Shown: positions 33,965 through 44,896, numbered from the stretch's first letter. The stretch: DNA of 64,000 nucleotides from Sanderia malayensis (GCA_013076295.1 RQOL01000833.1:1-64000), one strand, 5' to 3'. Made by a program: numbers and translations. Notes: a model not told the origin generated them from the sequence alone.

Positions 33965-35480
33965 TGAAGAAGGCAGGAGTAAAGCGTAAAGGCCGCCAAG
34001 ATTGTGAGTTTATCGCCCTTAAGCCCCGATGTTTCACATAGTTCGTTATTTAGCCTCTTCAGTGCCAAGTGTGATGGGATTTTTTTTGTAAGTGAAGTCA
34101 TAATCAAAATCATAATCATAATCATAATCATACGCTTATTTACAGTTGGTTGGTTTCTAGTCTAATACAACTAATTAAAACCAACTATTTACAATCTATG
34201 AAACAAAAAACAATTATAGTAAAGAGAAAAATGATTAAAGTAATTACATTAAATTAAGTTATATTAAGTGCAAATGTGGCACGTGCAGGTGTTGCCATCC
34301 CAACTTCTTATTTCTTTTTTGAATATTGCCAGAGAGTTTGTCAGTTTTAATTCATCGTTTAGATTCCATAATAGACTCCCTCGAAAGCACCGGGAGTTAG
34401 TAACGTATCGCTGAGAACGTGTTGGAGGGAGCTGCGTCGTAGGGTGCTTCTATGAGAATTCCACCCCAGAGCTGGGGACGGTAGTCAGAAGTTTGGTAGG
34501 CGATGTCTCGCTTGCGATGGTGCTGATAACGCTAAGGCTTGACGCAATAAAGAGTACGAACTTTTTTTTGCGGTACGGCTGACCCGAAGGCCGCCACTGT
34601 ACCACTTGTCTTCAGACTGCTTACTCTCTAACTTAAGCTGCTCATTTTACTCTATTTAAGTTCACAGTAATAATCAAAACAAGCGCGGTGACATGGTGCT
34701 CCATTCTTGTGCACATGGGACCCTAGTGTGGATTGGCACGCGCCTTCACACTTTCAAGCGGGTGCACCAGCCAACCACGCTCATACTTAACAACACTGTA
34801 AACAAATAGGTGTCAAATACAAGGTAACAATTATAGTTTACAACGACCCACACAACATAGCTCCCTTACCAAATTCAATGTCCTCATTAAAAATCGAAAT
34901 ATCTGAGTTTGACAAGAATAGCTAACCTATATAATTATTTAATTACAAATATGACTAATCAAAATTAACAAAATTTCTCTCGCGGACTTAATAATGTTTA
35001 CTCAACTTTTCTGAAATTTCCTAACACCTCTGAAGGGCATTAAATTTATTTAATAAAAATACAATATATCATCGAGGTGGAATTTCCCATCACCTAATCA
35101 ACAAATATAGTAATCCGAACCAGTCCAAACCAAATTATCAGTCCATTAAAATACATCTTAAAATATAATTAAGTTGAGATTCTCATACCATGTCGTTGTT
35201 CCTAAGTTTGCAAATCTTTCGAGTCTTCTTCATAATTATGGCCTTTTGGTTGTAGTCACGAGGAACCATTCTTTTAATTGTCGTTGTTCTGTTCTGTGGT
35301 GATTACAAGTGAAATCGAGGATACTGTTCTTCAATAGCAAGTGCTTATTGCACTCGTGGTTGCACTTCGCTAGATTTGAATCTGTGGTACAGCCATACTT
35401 AAAACAGCCATAAGCAAATGCTACACTACAGTCAACCCCCGCCTGGCGTTTAGTGGCAAAAAGATCCTACCCCCCATCCG
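33965..35480. other. No gene seen; CATAAT tandem repeat and LTR-like relative
   Basis: A (CATAAT)n/(AATCAT)n run lies at about 34100-34132, next to a possible LINE tail. From about 34462 the sequence is related to the solo-LTR candidate at 23785. The rest is AT-rich without a recognisable frame. Confidence 0.4.
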
Positions 35481-35499
35481 TAAAGATGTGTTCCTACCA

Positions 35500-35797
35500 C
35501 ACAAAAAAGTCTTGTAGTCTACGAATTCTCGTGCCGGTGTGATTCCAGGTACGTAGGTCGCACTTCTCAGCGGTTATGCGATAGGATTAAACAACACGTG
35601 CCCTCCAACATACCCCAAAAAATGGTTCCGCAACGAGAACAACCATCTCGCGCCTCTAAAACATCTAAAACTCTAAAACACGACTCCGCTATAGGCCAAC
35701 ATTTACTCGACAACCCAGAATGTGCTCAAGACTACAGTGAGGACTGTTTTCGCATTATCGGCAGAGCTAGGTCAAAATTTCACTTAGGAATTTGAGA
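35500..35797 (+). pseudogene. Penelope-like GIY-YIG endonuclease remnant
   Basis: The frame reads VYEFSCRCDSRYVGRTSQRL then IKQHVPSNI, and later SAIGQHLLDNPEC and FRIIGRARSKFHLGI. This is the pattern of the GIY-YIG domain in Penelope-like elements, in which a Y-x2-F-C-x-C start and a YVGRT core replace canonical GIY-YIG. It follows no RT here; the RT fragment at 27025 is 8 kb away and may belong to another copy. Confidence 0.6.
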
Positions 35798-36104
35798 ATC
35801 TGTCTACATCAAAACCATGGATCCCATATTGTGTAGACAGAAAGAGTTCGTTTTCTCACTGGGACTCTTTCAATAATCTATTTTTCGATCACCGGTGATG
35901 GTTGGTTGTTTTTGCACTATACCAATCATTCACCTCTTCTGATTAGCCAATTTCGATCCTCTTCTGGGTATAATTGTTCGTTAGGTTTTCATTTTCCTTC
36001 TCTTTCTGACGTACTACTGTGATGAGTGTCAGACGAAAAGCTTTAGTATTTATTATGTTTCGCTGTGTTTCCGATTTTCAAAGCAACTACATGTATGTAG
36101 GTAA

Positions 36105-36470
36105 GTATGAACTACATGCCCACGTCAATGCGAACCACTGCAATTCTTCTCATAACTCACACGAGGGAGCGTTTAGAGAAATATAATAGATTGCATCAAG
36201 ATCGAAGACTTTTCATTGGATCGATTATGATAGTGGGGAACTGCCCGCATTTGTGAGAGCGCGGGGCGTGGCTCTGCGGAGAAATCGACACTTATGGGGG
36301 GAAGGGTGGTGTGGTAATACAGGGGGCCTAAAAGGTGGTGACGTGCAGGAACTGACATCCAGGAGAAATGGAGGCGTCCAAGAAGACAATGCAATATCCA
36401 TTACCGTAAGTAAGTATGTATTATTACAAATTACCGCATCTACTTTTACAAGCGACAGTTACCGTAATTA
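36105..36470. repeat. Conserved U1-upstream block, copy 1
   Basis: A 350-370 bp block present upstream of every U1 copy in the array. On the minus strand it starts ATACTTACTTACGG, a string that resembles the U1 5' end, and runs through GCCTCCATTTCTCCTGGATG, CCCTGTATTACCACACCACC, CACGCCCCGCGCTCTCA and GATGCAATCT to the U1 start. In this copy the U1 body itself is missing and only the 5' end is left at 36093-36104. It may hold the U1 promoter elements (PSE/DSE) or an additional small RNA; I see no known RNA family in it. Confidence 0.6.
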
Positions 36471-37826
36471 ATAAATTCATTGTTTTATTTTATGCCGACA
36501 CACATGCATACTATTTTCGACTTTTTTTGCTTGCATGACATGACTATATAATTTGCGTAGACTTTCTGTCCCACCCTTGTCGTTGAAAATCCAGACAGAA
36601 CATAGTTTGGTGGTGAGTACCTAATACGCTTTATATACAGCATTTTTAATTTTTCAGATTATTTATTTATCTGAATAGTATACTTTGACTTTTTCCACTG
36701 TTTGTTCTTTGTTTATTCCCTTCTTACTTCAATGTACTTTGCATTACTGTTCCTCCCTTTTAATTAAATCTAACAATTCTCAACACACATACAATATTTC
36801 TCTAGTCTTCTAAAGTGCCCCAAAAGCTTTTTTCTTATTTCTGATACCAATAAAACTCTCTTCGCTGAGTTCCAGCATGTTAATGAGCACAACAATTTAG
36901 CCATCAATGTCTTGAAACTTAAAGCAAAAACAAAAATAGGCAAACCTGCAAATGATTCGCGAAGAAACGCTGTGCAATCGACACTCATAAGTTAAAATAG
37001 AAATCAAAAGCACAGAGAGAGAACCAGACATCAACAGTAACAGACGTAGGACCCATGTACAGTCAACTTTTTGCGGACTTGGCGCAGTGATGGTAATTAA
37101 TTGCAATGCGAGTAATTGAGAAATTTGCTCAATGCTGAAAAGAAGAAAGTTGTCATCTTCCATTATTCACGTAACTGCCTGATGACAGTAATCAACAAAA
37201 ACAGCATGGCTTGTTTTCGAACTTCCGAACATAAAGATCAATATTATTATGAAGACACACAGGAGGAGAAATGTTCTGAATAAATTGTGAATTATGCCCC
37301 TCCATTGGCAAGTGCCATTGACCGTTATATTTTGGGCAACAAATGGCTCCACGTTTAAGAATGCCTCCTCCATCATTTCAGTCCTACATGTTTGAGAAGC
37401 AGTACCCTTGAGACCAATCTCATTTCTGCTTGCATTGATATAGACAATACAAAAGCAGTAAGTACACTCCTTTTGTTAAACGTTTTCTGTTGTTCTTCCA
37501 GAAAATAAACAATAAATAAGAAGAAAACATTTTCTTTTCTTCGGGCATTTTTAATTGCATGCGTGATCTCAACAATAAAATGAAAGCAAAACCTGCCTTT
37601 TTTCTTGCACAAAATCGAATATGTTATTGGCAATGACAGGAGGAATTAAAGTGTGTACCTCCTTGCTCTTTTGTTGTTTTTGTTGCCATGGGGACCTTGT
37701 GTTCGTCGTCATAGAACTTGGAGCTCGCAAAGCATAATGGTTGGTGGAAAACGAGGCTAAAGTGATTACACGAAATTTTCCCCCAACACAACCTCATTGA
37801 GTACGCTTCGCGAATCAAAAATGGAA

Positions 37827-37944
37827 GCCTACAACACCAGGTGTTCCCAGGCGGTCACCCATCCAGGTACTGACCTGGCCCGACCATGCTTGACTACGGT
37901 GATCGGACGAGAACCGGTATACTCATGGTGGTATGGTCGTAGGC
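37827..37944 (-). rRNA. 5S ribosomal RNA
   Basis: 118 nt on the minus strand, starting GCCTACGACCATACCACCAT and ending GTGTTGTAGGC, so that its ends pair as the 5S terminal stem. Conserved 5S blocks are present: TCTCGTCCGATCACCGTAGT (loop B/C region), AAGCATGGTCGGGCC (box A region) and GGATGGGTGACCGCCTGGGA (box C). A T-run (CATTTTTGA) just after the end can serve as the Pol III terminator. This is the best-preserved copy with 57029-57146, and probably functional. Confidence 0.95.
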
Positions 37945-38116
37945 AAAGGAAGAGCTCCTTGACGCTGATATCATTCGCAACAATTGTCATGTTTTTCATT
38001 CTCTCCGGCCTAACAGACTAATATGACACTGAACCTTTAGCAGTATTTTTATCCTTTTATTAAGGATCCAGATTCGACAAAGTTCTATTTTCAATCAATA
38101 ATTAAGAGATTTTATA

Positions 38117-38264
38117 CAGTAAAAACCCGCATATAAGAACATGTAAATTTTCCTTCAAGCCTATTGTTCCAAGACAATAGGCTATTGTTTTGTCTATTGT
38201 TTTGAGCAGCAACATCACCCTGAAGGTTCTTAAACCATTGGTTCTTATATGCGGGTTTTTATTG
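38117..38264. mobile_element. pogo/Tigger-like MITE in the array
   Basis: It is 148 bp with ends CAGTAAAAACCCGCATATAAG and CTTATATGCGGGTTTTTATTG, flanked by TA (38115-38116 and 38265-38266). Inner repeats TAGGCTATTGTTTTGTCTATTG give it more folding. No coding sequence. Confidence 0.8.
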
Positions 38265-38611
38265 TAGTGAATACAACAAAACCAAAACAAAAAATACCTG
38301 TCATATAATCTTTCAATATAATCCAACAACAACAGTTATATGTTATGTTATGTTATATTATGCTATGTTAGGTTGTGTTATGTTATGTTATGTATGTCAC
38401 TCTGCTTCCTCCTGTCGCGATGTCTTTTTGTTTGAGTTGTTTGTATTTCTATGTTGTGTCATATTTCATGGGTTTTTTCTCTAAATGTATATTTAAATGT
38501 TGATGATATAAGAGCCTCTTGGAAACTATTCCAAATCATCGAACATTGTTTCAATTGCCCAACAACTTACCATAGTTAAAGTAAGCCACATTTTCCTTTA
38601 TCACTTTGAGG

Positions 38612-38616
38612 AGGGA

Positions 38617-38648
<32 letters not shown>

Positions 38649-38774
38649 ATTTTACGGTCGAGTTACTAGCGTTTGCAGTAATCGCAGGGGTCAACCAAAC
38701 CGAACTGCAATGGAATGGCCTCACCCTGGAAGAAACACCTTTTTGATCATGTTATCTTCCCGTCAGGTAAGTAT
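38612..38774 (-). ncRNA. U1 spliceosomal snRNA
   Basis: 163 nt on the minus strand. The 5' end is ATACTTACCTGACGGG, which pairs with 5' splice sites. Then come the U1-70K loop (ATGATCAAAAAGG, close to the usual GATCACGAAGG), stem-loop 2 (CATTCCATTGCAG), CCCCTGCGATTACTGC of stem-loop 3, the Sm site (AAAATTTCTGGTAG) and stem-loop 4 (GGGGACCTGCGTTCGCGC). The length equals that of other animal U1 RNAs. One C is missing in GACGGGAAGAT relative to the copy at 56047. U1 starts pre-mRNA splicing in the nucleus. It is transcribed toward the next 5S gene (37827). Confidence 0.92.
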
Positions 38775-39120
38775 GAACTAGATGCGGACGTCAATGCAGA
38801 CCACTGCAATTCTTCTCATAACTCACACGAGGGAGCGTTTAAAGAAATATAACAGATTGCATCAAGATCGAAGACTTTTCATTGGATCGGCTATGACAGT
38901 GGGGAACTGCCCGCATTTGTGAGAGCGAGGGGCGTGGCTCTGCAGAGAAATCGACACTTATGGGGGGAAGGGTGGTGTGGTAATACAGGGGGCCTAAAAC
39001 GTGGCGAAGTGCAGGAACTGACATCCAGGAGAAATGGAGGCATCCAAGAAGACATTGCAATATCCATTATCGTAAGTATGTATTACAAATAACCGCATCT
39101 ACTTTCACAAGCGACAGTTA
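38775..39120. repeat. Conserved U1-upstream block, copy 2
   Basis: Directly upstream of the complete U1 at 38612-38774. Same landmarks as copy 1. Confidence 0.75.
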
Positions 39121-39592
39121 CGGTAATTAATGAATTAATGGTTTTATTTTATGCCCACACACATGCATCAACTATTTTTGCATGCATGACATGACTATAT
39201 AATTTGCGTAGACTTTCTGTCTCACCCTTGTCGTTGAAAATCCAGGCAGAACTTAGTTTAGTCGTGAGTACCTAATACGCTTTATATGCAGGATTTTTAA
39301 TTTTTCAGATTATTTATTTATCTGAAAAGTATACTTTGACTTTTTCCACTGCTTGTTCTTGGTTTATTCCCTTCTTACTTCAATGTACTTTGCATTACTG
39401 TTCCTCCTTTTTAATGTAATTTAACATTTCTGAACACACATACAATATTTCTCTAGTCTTCTAAAGTGCCGCAAAAACTTTCTTCTTATTTCTGATACCA
39501 ATAAAACTCTCTTCGCTGAGTTCCAGTATGTTAATGAGCACAAGAATTTAGCCACCAACGTCTTGAAACTTAAAATAAAAATAAAAATGGAA

Positions 39593-39709
39593 GCCTACAA
39601 AACCAGGTGTTCCCAGGCGGTCTCACCCATCTAGGTTCTGACCTGGCCCGACCATGCTTGACTGTGATCGGACGAGAACCGGTATACTCATGGTGGTATG
39701 GTCGTAGGC
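39593..39709 (-). pseudogene. 5S rRNA copy with changes in box regions
   Basis: 117 nt. Relative to the copy at 37827 it has a 3 bp loss around ACGG in the box A region (TTGACTGTGATC), an extra pair of bases in the GGTCTCACCC stretch and a T change in the ATCTAGGTTC part. The ends are intact and T-runs follow, but the internal promoter is likely damaged. Confidence 0.7.
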
Positions 39710-40092
39710 AAGGGAAGAGCGGCTTGACACTGATATCATTCACAACAATTGACATGTTTTTCATTCTCTTCGGCCTAACAGACTAATATGACACTGAACC
39801 TTTAGCAGTATTTTTGATCGTTTTATTTTGAAAGCTTTAGGAGTCGGCGTCGGCGAATCCTAAAACGATCACAAAGAACTAGATAGTCCATGTTTGATAC
39901 GACTCAGCAACTTGTCTCTTTAATTCGAATTGCATAAGATGTTTAAATGTTTGTAGTATGGACAAGATCCAGATTCGACAAAGTTCTATTTTCAATCAAT
40001 AATTAAGACATCTAATAGTGAATACAACAAAACAAAAAAACAAAAAATACCTGTCATATAATCTTTCAAAATGATCCACCAGCAACTGTTAT

Positions 40093-40222
40093 TATAATGT
40101 CTTGAGAGTACCAAGAAATAGACTAATGAATAATGCAAGTGCTACCTCAATCAAACTCTAATCATAACTAAAAACCAACGTAACTCAGCATGTGGTTTTA
40201 CACGTTACATACGGATATTACA
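40093..40222 (-). repeat. 3' LTR of the short-LTR gypsy element
   Basis: 130 bp; starts TGTAATATCC on the minus strand. It differs from the other LTR at a few positions. Confidence 0.85.
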
Positions 40223-40302
40223 TCCCTCCCTTACCAGATTTTGAATACATATATAAATGAATATAATTATAAAATTGTCTGTCTTCAAATACTGTTCTTT
40301 CT

Positions 40303-41532
40303 TTATGTGTCAAAAATGTTCTGTCCATATCTCTGAACTCTTTGTCTCTTTCTTGTGGGATAACGATTTTGAAGCGGTCTTTCCTCTCCTTCTTCAACAG
40401 TTTCAGGTGTGTTATCGTCCACAAATAGATCATCATTGACATTTCTTTGCAAAACAAAATCATACACACCGACAGGCAATTTCTTGAAGTGTGATATGTT
40501 CCTTGTAATAAAATGTCTTTTTCTTTCGACTGTCACACGAGTTCCTTTCATCTGTTTAACTTGATTCTGATATGGAGTTGGCCTAAATTTGGAAAACAGT
40601 TTGTTTTTCTTAGGCTGACGTACCAGAACGGTATCTCCCATTTTAATTTCGGATTCTTTTGCTCTTGATTTCTTGTCTGCATAATCTTTCATTTTCATTT
40701 TCGCTTTATCGTCTTTCTGTTTGAATTCATCGTGTACTTTCGATACTTCCTGTAGAACAATTTCTGGCAATCTCGTGCGAATTTGACGATTGAACAAGAG
40801 TTCTGCAGGAGATTTTCCTGTCGTCGAGTGAGGAGTTGCACTGTAATTCAACAAAAACCTGTTTATTGTTCTTTTCCAATTCTTGTTTTCGATAACTGCT
40901 GTGCGAATCGCTTTTTCAAGAGGCTTCATAAAGTTTTCCGCTTGCGCATTGCCGTGCGGCCATAACGGAGAACTTGGTTTGTGTCGCGATCCAAGGCCTT
41001 TCATAAATTCGTAAAATTCCTTTCCCGGAAATGGTGGTCCGTTGTCAGTTTTGATGATTTCAGGAATACCATGTGTTGCAAAAATTCTTTCCAACTTGGG
41101 TAACGTTGCAGCGGCAGATGTAGACTGTACGACTTCTACTTCAGGAAATCTTGAATATGCGTCGATTACTACAAGCAAGTAGTCTTGGCTTGGAAATGGA
41201 CCACAAAAATCAATATTCACTGTGTGCCAAGGTCTCGGGGGCAATTCAACCATTTGCAATGGCTCGAGACGATTATCAGGGCCTGTAGCCTGACACGGAA
41301 TGCAGCTTTGTACCATGTGTTCTACGGTCTTGTCGATATTCGGAAACCAAATTTTTTCACGAAGAAGGCGCTTGGTCTTTACCATCCCTTGGTGTCCTTC
41401 ATGTGCGAGTTCGATCGACTTCTTTCTTAAACTCAGCGGCAGTATTAATCGCGAACCTCGTAGAATCAAATGTTCGTTTTTGTGAACTGTAAGTTCATCT
41501 TTGAGTTTACGAAATGATTGCAATTCATCCAC
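40303..41532 (-). CDS. Gypsy integrase
   Basis: 409 codons, open. HHCC zinc domain: AHEGHQGMVKTKRLL ... CIPCQA. Core D,D,E: VNIDFCGPFP, IIKTDNGPPF and GNAQAENFMKPLEK. The C-terminal domain includes MGDTVLVRQPKKNK and a Pro/Thr-rich tail. Start at about 41532; a further upstream frame joins it to the RNase H end (41586) with a stop between, so the pol polyprotein is interrupted once. Confidence 0.85.
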   Translation of the reverse strand: MDELQSFRKLKDELTVHKNEHLILRGSRLILPLSLRKKSIELAHEGHQGMVKTKRLLREKIWFPNIDKTVEHMVQSCIPCQATGPDNRLEPLQMVELPPRPWHTVNIDFCGPFPSQDYLLVVIDAYSRFPEVEVVQSTSAAATLPKLERIFATHGIPEIIKTDNGPPFPGKEFYEFMKGLGSRHKPSSPLWPHGNAQAENFMKPLEKAIRTAVIENKNWKRTINRFLLNYSATPHSTTGKSPAELLFNRQIRTRLPEIVLQEVSKVHDEFKQKDDKAKMKMKDYADKKSRAKESEIKMGDTVLVRQPKKNKLFSKFRPTPYQNQVKQMKGTRVTVERKRHFITRNISHFKKLPVGVYDFVLQRNVNDDLFVDDNTPETVEEGEERPLQNRYPTRKRQRVQRYGQNIFDT

Positions 41533-41585
41533 ATCAACAGATTTGCTTGTGACAGTTTAAACAGTGTGCCAATCGTTCGTTCGGA

Positions 41586-42995
41586 TCAAAGTTGCAAGCA
41601 TACGCAGTTTGGGTCTTTTTGTGTTTCCTCTTGAATTTCTGCTAAGGTCATTGTTTTCGGCACAGCGTGATTTGCCAAAAAATTGACATATTCCTCAGCA
41701 GCTTGGTCCAAATGGCTTGTGTTGACCTTAGGCCCATTGATATGGCGCGAAAGGAAGTCTGAGGGGTTGTCAATTCCTTTGACATATTTTATGTCAAATT
41801 CGTAATCCTGTATACGCAAATACCAGCGTTCAATGCGGGCGGGCGGTTTTGAAGCAGGATTGTTAAGAATCATTTCGACTGGTTTGCAGTCGGTTACGAG
41901 GGTGAATTTTCCTCCGTACAAGTATAAATGAAGTCGCTCCATGGCCCATACGATAGCCAAGGCTTCACGTTCCATCTGAGAATATCTGCTTTCGACGTCT
42001 GTCAGAGCTCTGCTGATATATGCTACCAGTTTACGATCGTCTGGATTGTCTCCATGTTGCGATAAAATTGAAGAGAGTCTAAAGGGAGAAGCATCTGTAA
42101 CCAGTTCCGTTTTCTTGGTTTTATCAAAATACGACATAACTGTGGAACTGATCAGCGCAGATTTGACATCTTTAAACGCTTGTTCATGTCGAGCTGTCCA
42201 GCGAAATACAGTATTCTGTTTGGTCAATTCCCATAGTGGTTGAGTAAGATCGCTGAAATTCTTGATGAACATGGAGCAATACGTTGACATGCCAAGAAAA
42301 CTGCGTACTCCTGTCTGCGTGGTTGGAGCAGGAGCTGTTTTAATCGCGTCAACCTTATGAGGATCCGGTGAAATTCCGTGTTCCGAGAAAACGAATCCAA
42401 AGAATGTGATTTGTTTCTTGTTAAATCCACACTTTTCTTTATTTAGGGTGAGTCCACGCGTTGAGAAACGATGAAAGACTTTCTCGAGTGCTGCGTCATG
42501 TTCTGCTTGTGTTTTGCCATACACAATTATGTCATCACTAAAATTCATGGTGCATGGGATGTCGCGGATTTGATCTCCAATAACGCTTTGAAAAATTTCA
42601 CTTGCAGAGCATGTACCAAAATTCAATGTTCTGTATCGACGCAAACCTTGGTGCGTTTTGAATGTGGTAATATAACGACTTTCCTCGTCGAGTAATAGTT
42701 GATGGTAGCCAGAACGTAAATCGAGTTTCGAAAATATTTTAGCACCATTGAGCTTATGTACAAGATCGTCCAAAGTTGGTGAAGGATGTCTTTCCCGTTG
42801 AATCGTGCGGTTAGCCATTCGCATGTCTATACATAAACGCACGTCACCGTCTTTTTTGGGCGTGATAACCAATGGGGATACCCATGGCGTTGGGCCTTCG
42901 ACTTTCTCGATTATCCCGTCTTTCTCCAGCTTTTCAAGGGCGGATTTGACTTTCTGTCTCATGTGAAATGGGATCTTGCGGGGGTGATTGTGCAA
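41586..42995 (-). CDS. Gypsy reverse transcriptase and RNase H
   Basis: 469 codons, open throughout. RT: EGPTPWVSPLVITPKKDG, RLCIDMRMAN, LDLRSGYHQLLL, GTCSASEIFQSVI, the catalytic NFSDDIIVYG and FFGFVFSEHGI. RNase H: LVTDASPFRLSSILSQ, YSQMEREALAIVWAMERLHLY, DCKPVEMILNN and PADFLSRH-type end (PSDFLSRH). It looks enzymatically complete except that GTCSA differs from the usual FG-x-x-SAP. Confidence 0.85.
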   Translation of the reverse strand: MHNHPRKIPFHMRQKVKSALEKLEKDGIIEKVEGPTPWVSPLVITPKKDGDVRLCIDMRMANRTIQRERHPSPTLDDLVHKLNGAKIFSKLDLRSGYHQLLLDEESRYITTFKTHQGLRRYRTLNFGTCSASEIFQSVIGDQIRDIPCTMNFSDDIIVYGKTQAEHDAALEKVFHRFSTRGLTLNKEKCGFNKKQITFFGFVFSEHGISPDPHKVDAIKTAPAPTTQTGVRSFLGMSTYCSMFIKNFSDLTQPLWELTKQNTVFRWTARHEQAFKDVKSALISSTVMSYFDKTKKTELVTDASPFRLSSILSQHGDNPDDRKLVAYISRALTDVESRYSQMEREALAIVWAMERLHLYLYGGKFTLVTDCKPVEMILNNPASKPPARIERWYLRIQDYEFDIKYVKGIDNPSDFLSRHINGPKVNTSHLDQAAEEYVNFLANHAVPKTMTLAEIQEETQKDPNCVCLQL

Positions 42996-43788
42996 CAGGG
43001 GGAATTAATGGATCGATGTGAAGTTTCAGTTTGAAATCCTTCAGCTGACCTATCCCATTAAATATATCAGTATATAGCTTGAGTAAAGTATCAAGTGACA
43101 ATGGGTGTTGCTGTCGTTCCGGTTCCGCGGTCTTTTGTTCATCAATTATTTGCACGTGTACAGTCACAAGTCCAAGAGCAGATGCTGTACCATAGCTGAG
43201 CAAACAAATGTTTTGTCCTTTCACCACGTGAATGTCAGCAAGGGTGAAGTTGGACTTTGATTCCAGCGTGGATTGAAATTTTCCAAGGATGGGCAGCTTT
43301 TCTGATGCGCCATAAGCAAAAATGCGGGTTTTACATTTGTCTAGCTTTAGTTGAGTATGCTGTCCCAATTTCTGAAACGTTTTTTCACCTATAATGTTCA
43401 CTGAAGCGCCAGTATCAACAACCATGTTAATATCAATGTTATTGATTTTGATTTTTGTCTTTGGCGTGATGTGAGGAGGCGAATCGAGCGTGAACAAATA
43501 CTCGTCGGGGTCTGAATCAGCGGAAAATTCTGTGGTGATGGTCCGCACGGTCGAGCTCTGGGGTTTCCTTGGTTGAGAACAACTCGTATGAGAGGATGAT
43601 TTCGAAGCACTGCGGCAAACGACAGCAAAATGATTGGATTTTCCAAACTTGTTACAGGTTTTTCCACGCGCGGGGCAAGGAACACTGTTGTGCGGCCAAG
43701 ATCCTCCACAATTTCTGCATTCTTTCGAAGATTGCTTAGTATGGTGAGCAAGTTTTGAAGTATAACTGCGCTTGTTGTTTGACTTCAC
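42934..43788 (-). CDS. Gypsy zinc knuckle and aspartic protease
   Basis: The frame begins with two zinc knuckles: CRNCGGSWPHNSVPC and CNKFGKSNHFAVVC. In the second the expected second Cys is Phe, which should weaken zinc binding. The protease active site is VVDTGASVNIIG, with the flap and LLSYGTASALGL downstream. The last residues leave the frame that continues into the RT (overlap 42934-42995), so a frame change is needed here, either decay or programmed. Confidence 0.8.
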   Translation of the reverse strand: MKSNNKRSYTSKLAHHTKQSSKECRNCGGSWPHNSVPCPARGKTCNKFGKSNHFAVVCRSASKSSSHTSCSQPRKPQSSTVRTITTEFSADSDPDEYLFTLDSPPHITPKTKIKINNIDINMVVDTGASVNIIGEKTFQKLGQHTQLKLDKCKTRIFAYGASEKLPILGKFQSTLESKSNFTLADIHVVKGQNICLLSYGTASALGLVTVHVQIIDEQKTAEPERQQHPLSLDTLLKLYTDIFNGIGQLKDFKLKLHIDPLIPPVAQSPPQDPISHETESQIRP

Positions 43789-43827
43789 AAACTGAACGGT
43801 TTCTGGTTGATCGGCGATGTGAGTTGA

Positions 43828-44382
43828 TCATAGTGCGTCTTCGAGGCCAGTCGCTTGAGCGTCACTGAGCTCAAACGCACGACCTTTGGCGAGCAGTTTA
43901 TCCAAAGTTAAATCTTTTTCTAGGAGTGCAAAACGACGTAAACGTTTTGAATTTGAATGCTGGATGATGACTGACTTTACTTCTTTTCCCAAGTCACCAA
44001 ATTCACATGTTGCGCCAAGCTTACGGAGACGCGTTGCAACCTGATCGATGGTTTCGTCGCATTGCTGAACGGAAGTACGAAACTTGAAAATTTCAAAATC
44101 GACATTGCATTTGGGTGTGAAGTAGGCATCCAATTTTTCAAGGGCTGTTTCATAATCATCATTCTCGCCAGTGTCGGAGAGTGTTTCAAAAATTTCTTGG
44201 GTTGCTTCACCAGCTTGATATAAAAGCAGCGCACGTTTTTGTTTTTTGTCGGTAACACCCACAGCGGTGATGTATGTTTCGAAGCGCTTCTTCCATGTTT
44301 TCCAACGTGGGCCTATGGAAGTAGGGTTTGATATCGGATCAAATGGAGCTAGTGCATGTAAATCAATACGGGCTGTGGCCAT
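43828..44382 (-). CDS. Gypsy Gag capsid
   Basis: 184 codons starting MATARIDLHALAPFDP. It has W-x-x-W-x-x-R-F (RWKTWKKRFETYI), LLYQAGEATQEIFETL and FRTSVQQCDETIDQVATRLR, all usual in Mag/SURL-type Gag. It ends at TGA 43828-43830, about 40 bp before the zinc-knuckle frame. In the intact element Gag and the knuckle would probably form one protein, so this stop may be decay. Confidence 0.8.
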   Translation of the reverse strand: MATARIDLHALAPFDPISNPTSIGPRWKTWKKRFETYITAVGVTDKKQKRALLLYQAGEATQEIFETLSDTGENDDYETALEKLDAYFTPKCNVDFEIFKFRTSVQQCDETIDQVATRLRKLGATCEFGDLGKEVKSVIIQHSNSKRLRRFALLEKDLTLDKLLAKGRAFELSDAQATGLEDAL

Positions 44383-44429
44383 GCTGAACTCATGAACTAT
44401 AGTTGACCAAATTTATACCTCGTCGCAAA

Positions 44430-44560
44430 TATAATGTCTTGAGAATACCAAGAAATAGACTAATGAATAATGCAAGTGCTACCTCAATCAAACTCTAATC
44501 ATAACTAAAAACCAACGTAACTCAGCATGTGCTTTTACACGTTACATACGGGATATTACA
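44430..44560 (-). repeat. 5' LTR of the short-LTR gypsy element
   Basis: 131 bp, the partner of 40093-40222. Gag starts about 48 bp downstream on the minus strand. Confidence 0.85.
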
Positions 44561-44832
44561 GTTATATGTTATGTTATGATATGCTATGTTAGGCTGTGTT
44601 ATGTCATGTCATGTATGTCACTCTACTACCTCCTGTCGCCAGGTCACTTTGTTTGAGTTGTTTGTAATTCTATGTTGTGTCATATTTCTTGGGTTGTTTC
44701 TCTAAATGTATATCTAAATGTTGATAATATAACAGCCTCTTGGAAACTATTCCAAACCTTCGAACATTGTTTCAGTTGCCCAACAACTTACCATAGTTAA
44801 AGTAAGCCAACTTTTCCTTATTCACTTTGAGG

Positions 44833-44834
44833 AA

Positions 44835-44869
<35 letters not shown>

Positions 44870-44896
44870 ATTGCACGCATGAATGTAGGTAAGTAT
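44833..44896 (-). pseudogene. U1 snRNA remnant with internal deletion
   Basis: The 3' domain (stem-loop 4 and the Sm region to CTGGTAGTGGGG) is joined through about 16 bp of unrelated sequence (GCACGCATGAATGTAG) to the very 5' end (ATACTTACC). Stem-loops 1 to 3, about 100 nt, are gone, so it cannot work as U1. Confidence 0.85.

Larger units (their letters stand above)
40093..44560 (-). mobile_element. Ty3/gypsy retrotransposon with 130 bp LTRs
   Basis: A minus-strand element with short LTRs (40093-40222 and 44430-44560), a GTTAT duplication (40088-40092 and 44561-44565) and a polypurine tract (AAGGGAGGGA) before its 3' LTR. It interrupts the microsatellite part of one 5S-U1 unit; empty units such as 45857 show the site without it. 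Coding order gag, protease, RT, RNase H, integrase is complete and nearly open. The RT has SDD (FSDDIIVYG) in place of Y-x-D-D, which is typical of the Mag/SURL group. Confidence 0.9.

Noticed and set aside
36253..36471. Short frames of 65-90 codons in the conserved U1-upstream block, on both strands, recurring in all units
   Set aside because: They recur because the DNA block recurs; lengths and ends vary between copies, and codon positions show no coding bias. I list the block as a repeat and not as a gene.
36640..36760. Possible U2 snRNA-like trace (TTATCTGAATAGTATACTTTGAC) in the array spacer
   Set aside because: Only a short loose resemblance; the invariant U2 5' end and branch-site recognition sequence are absent.
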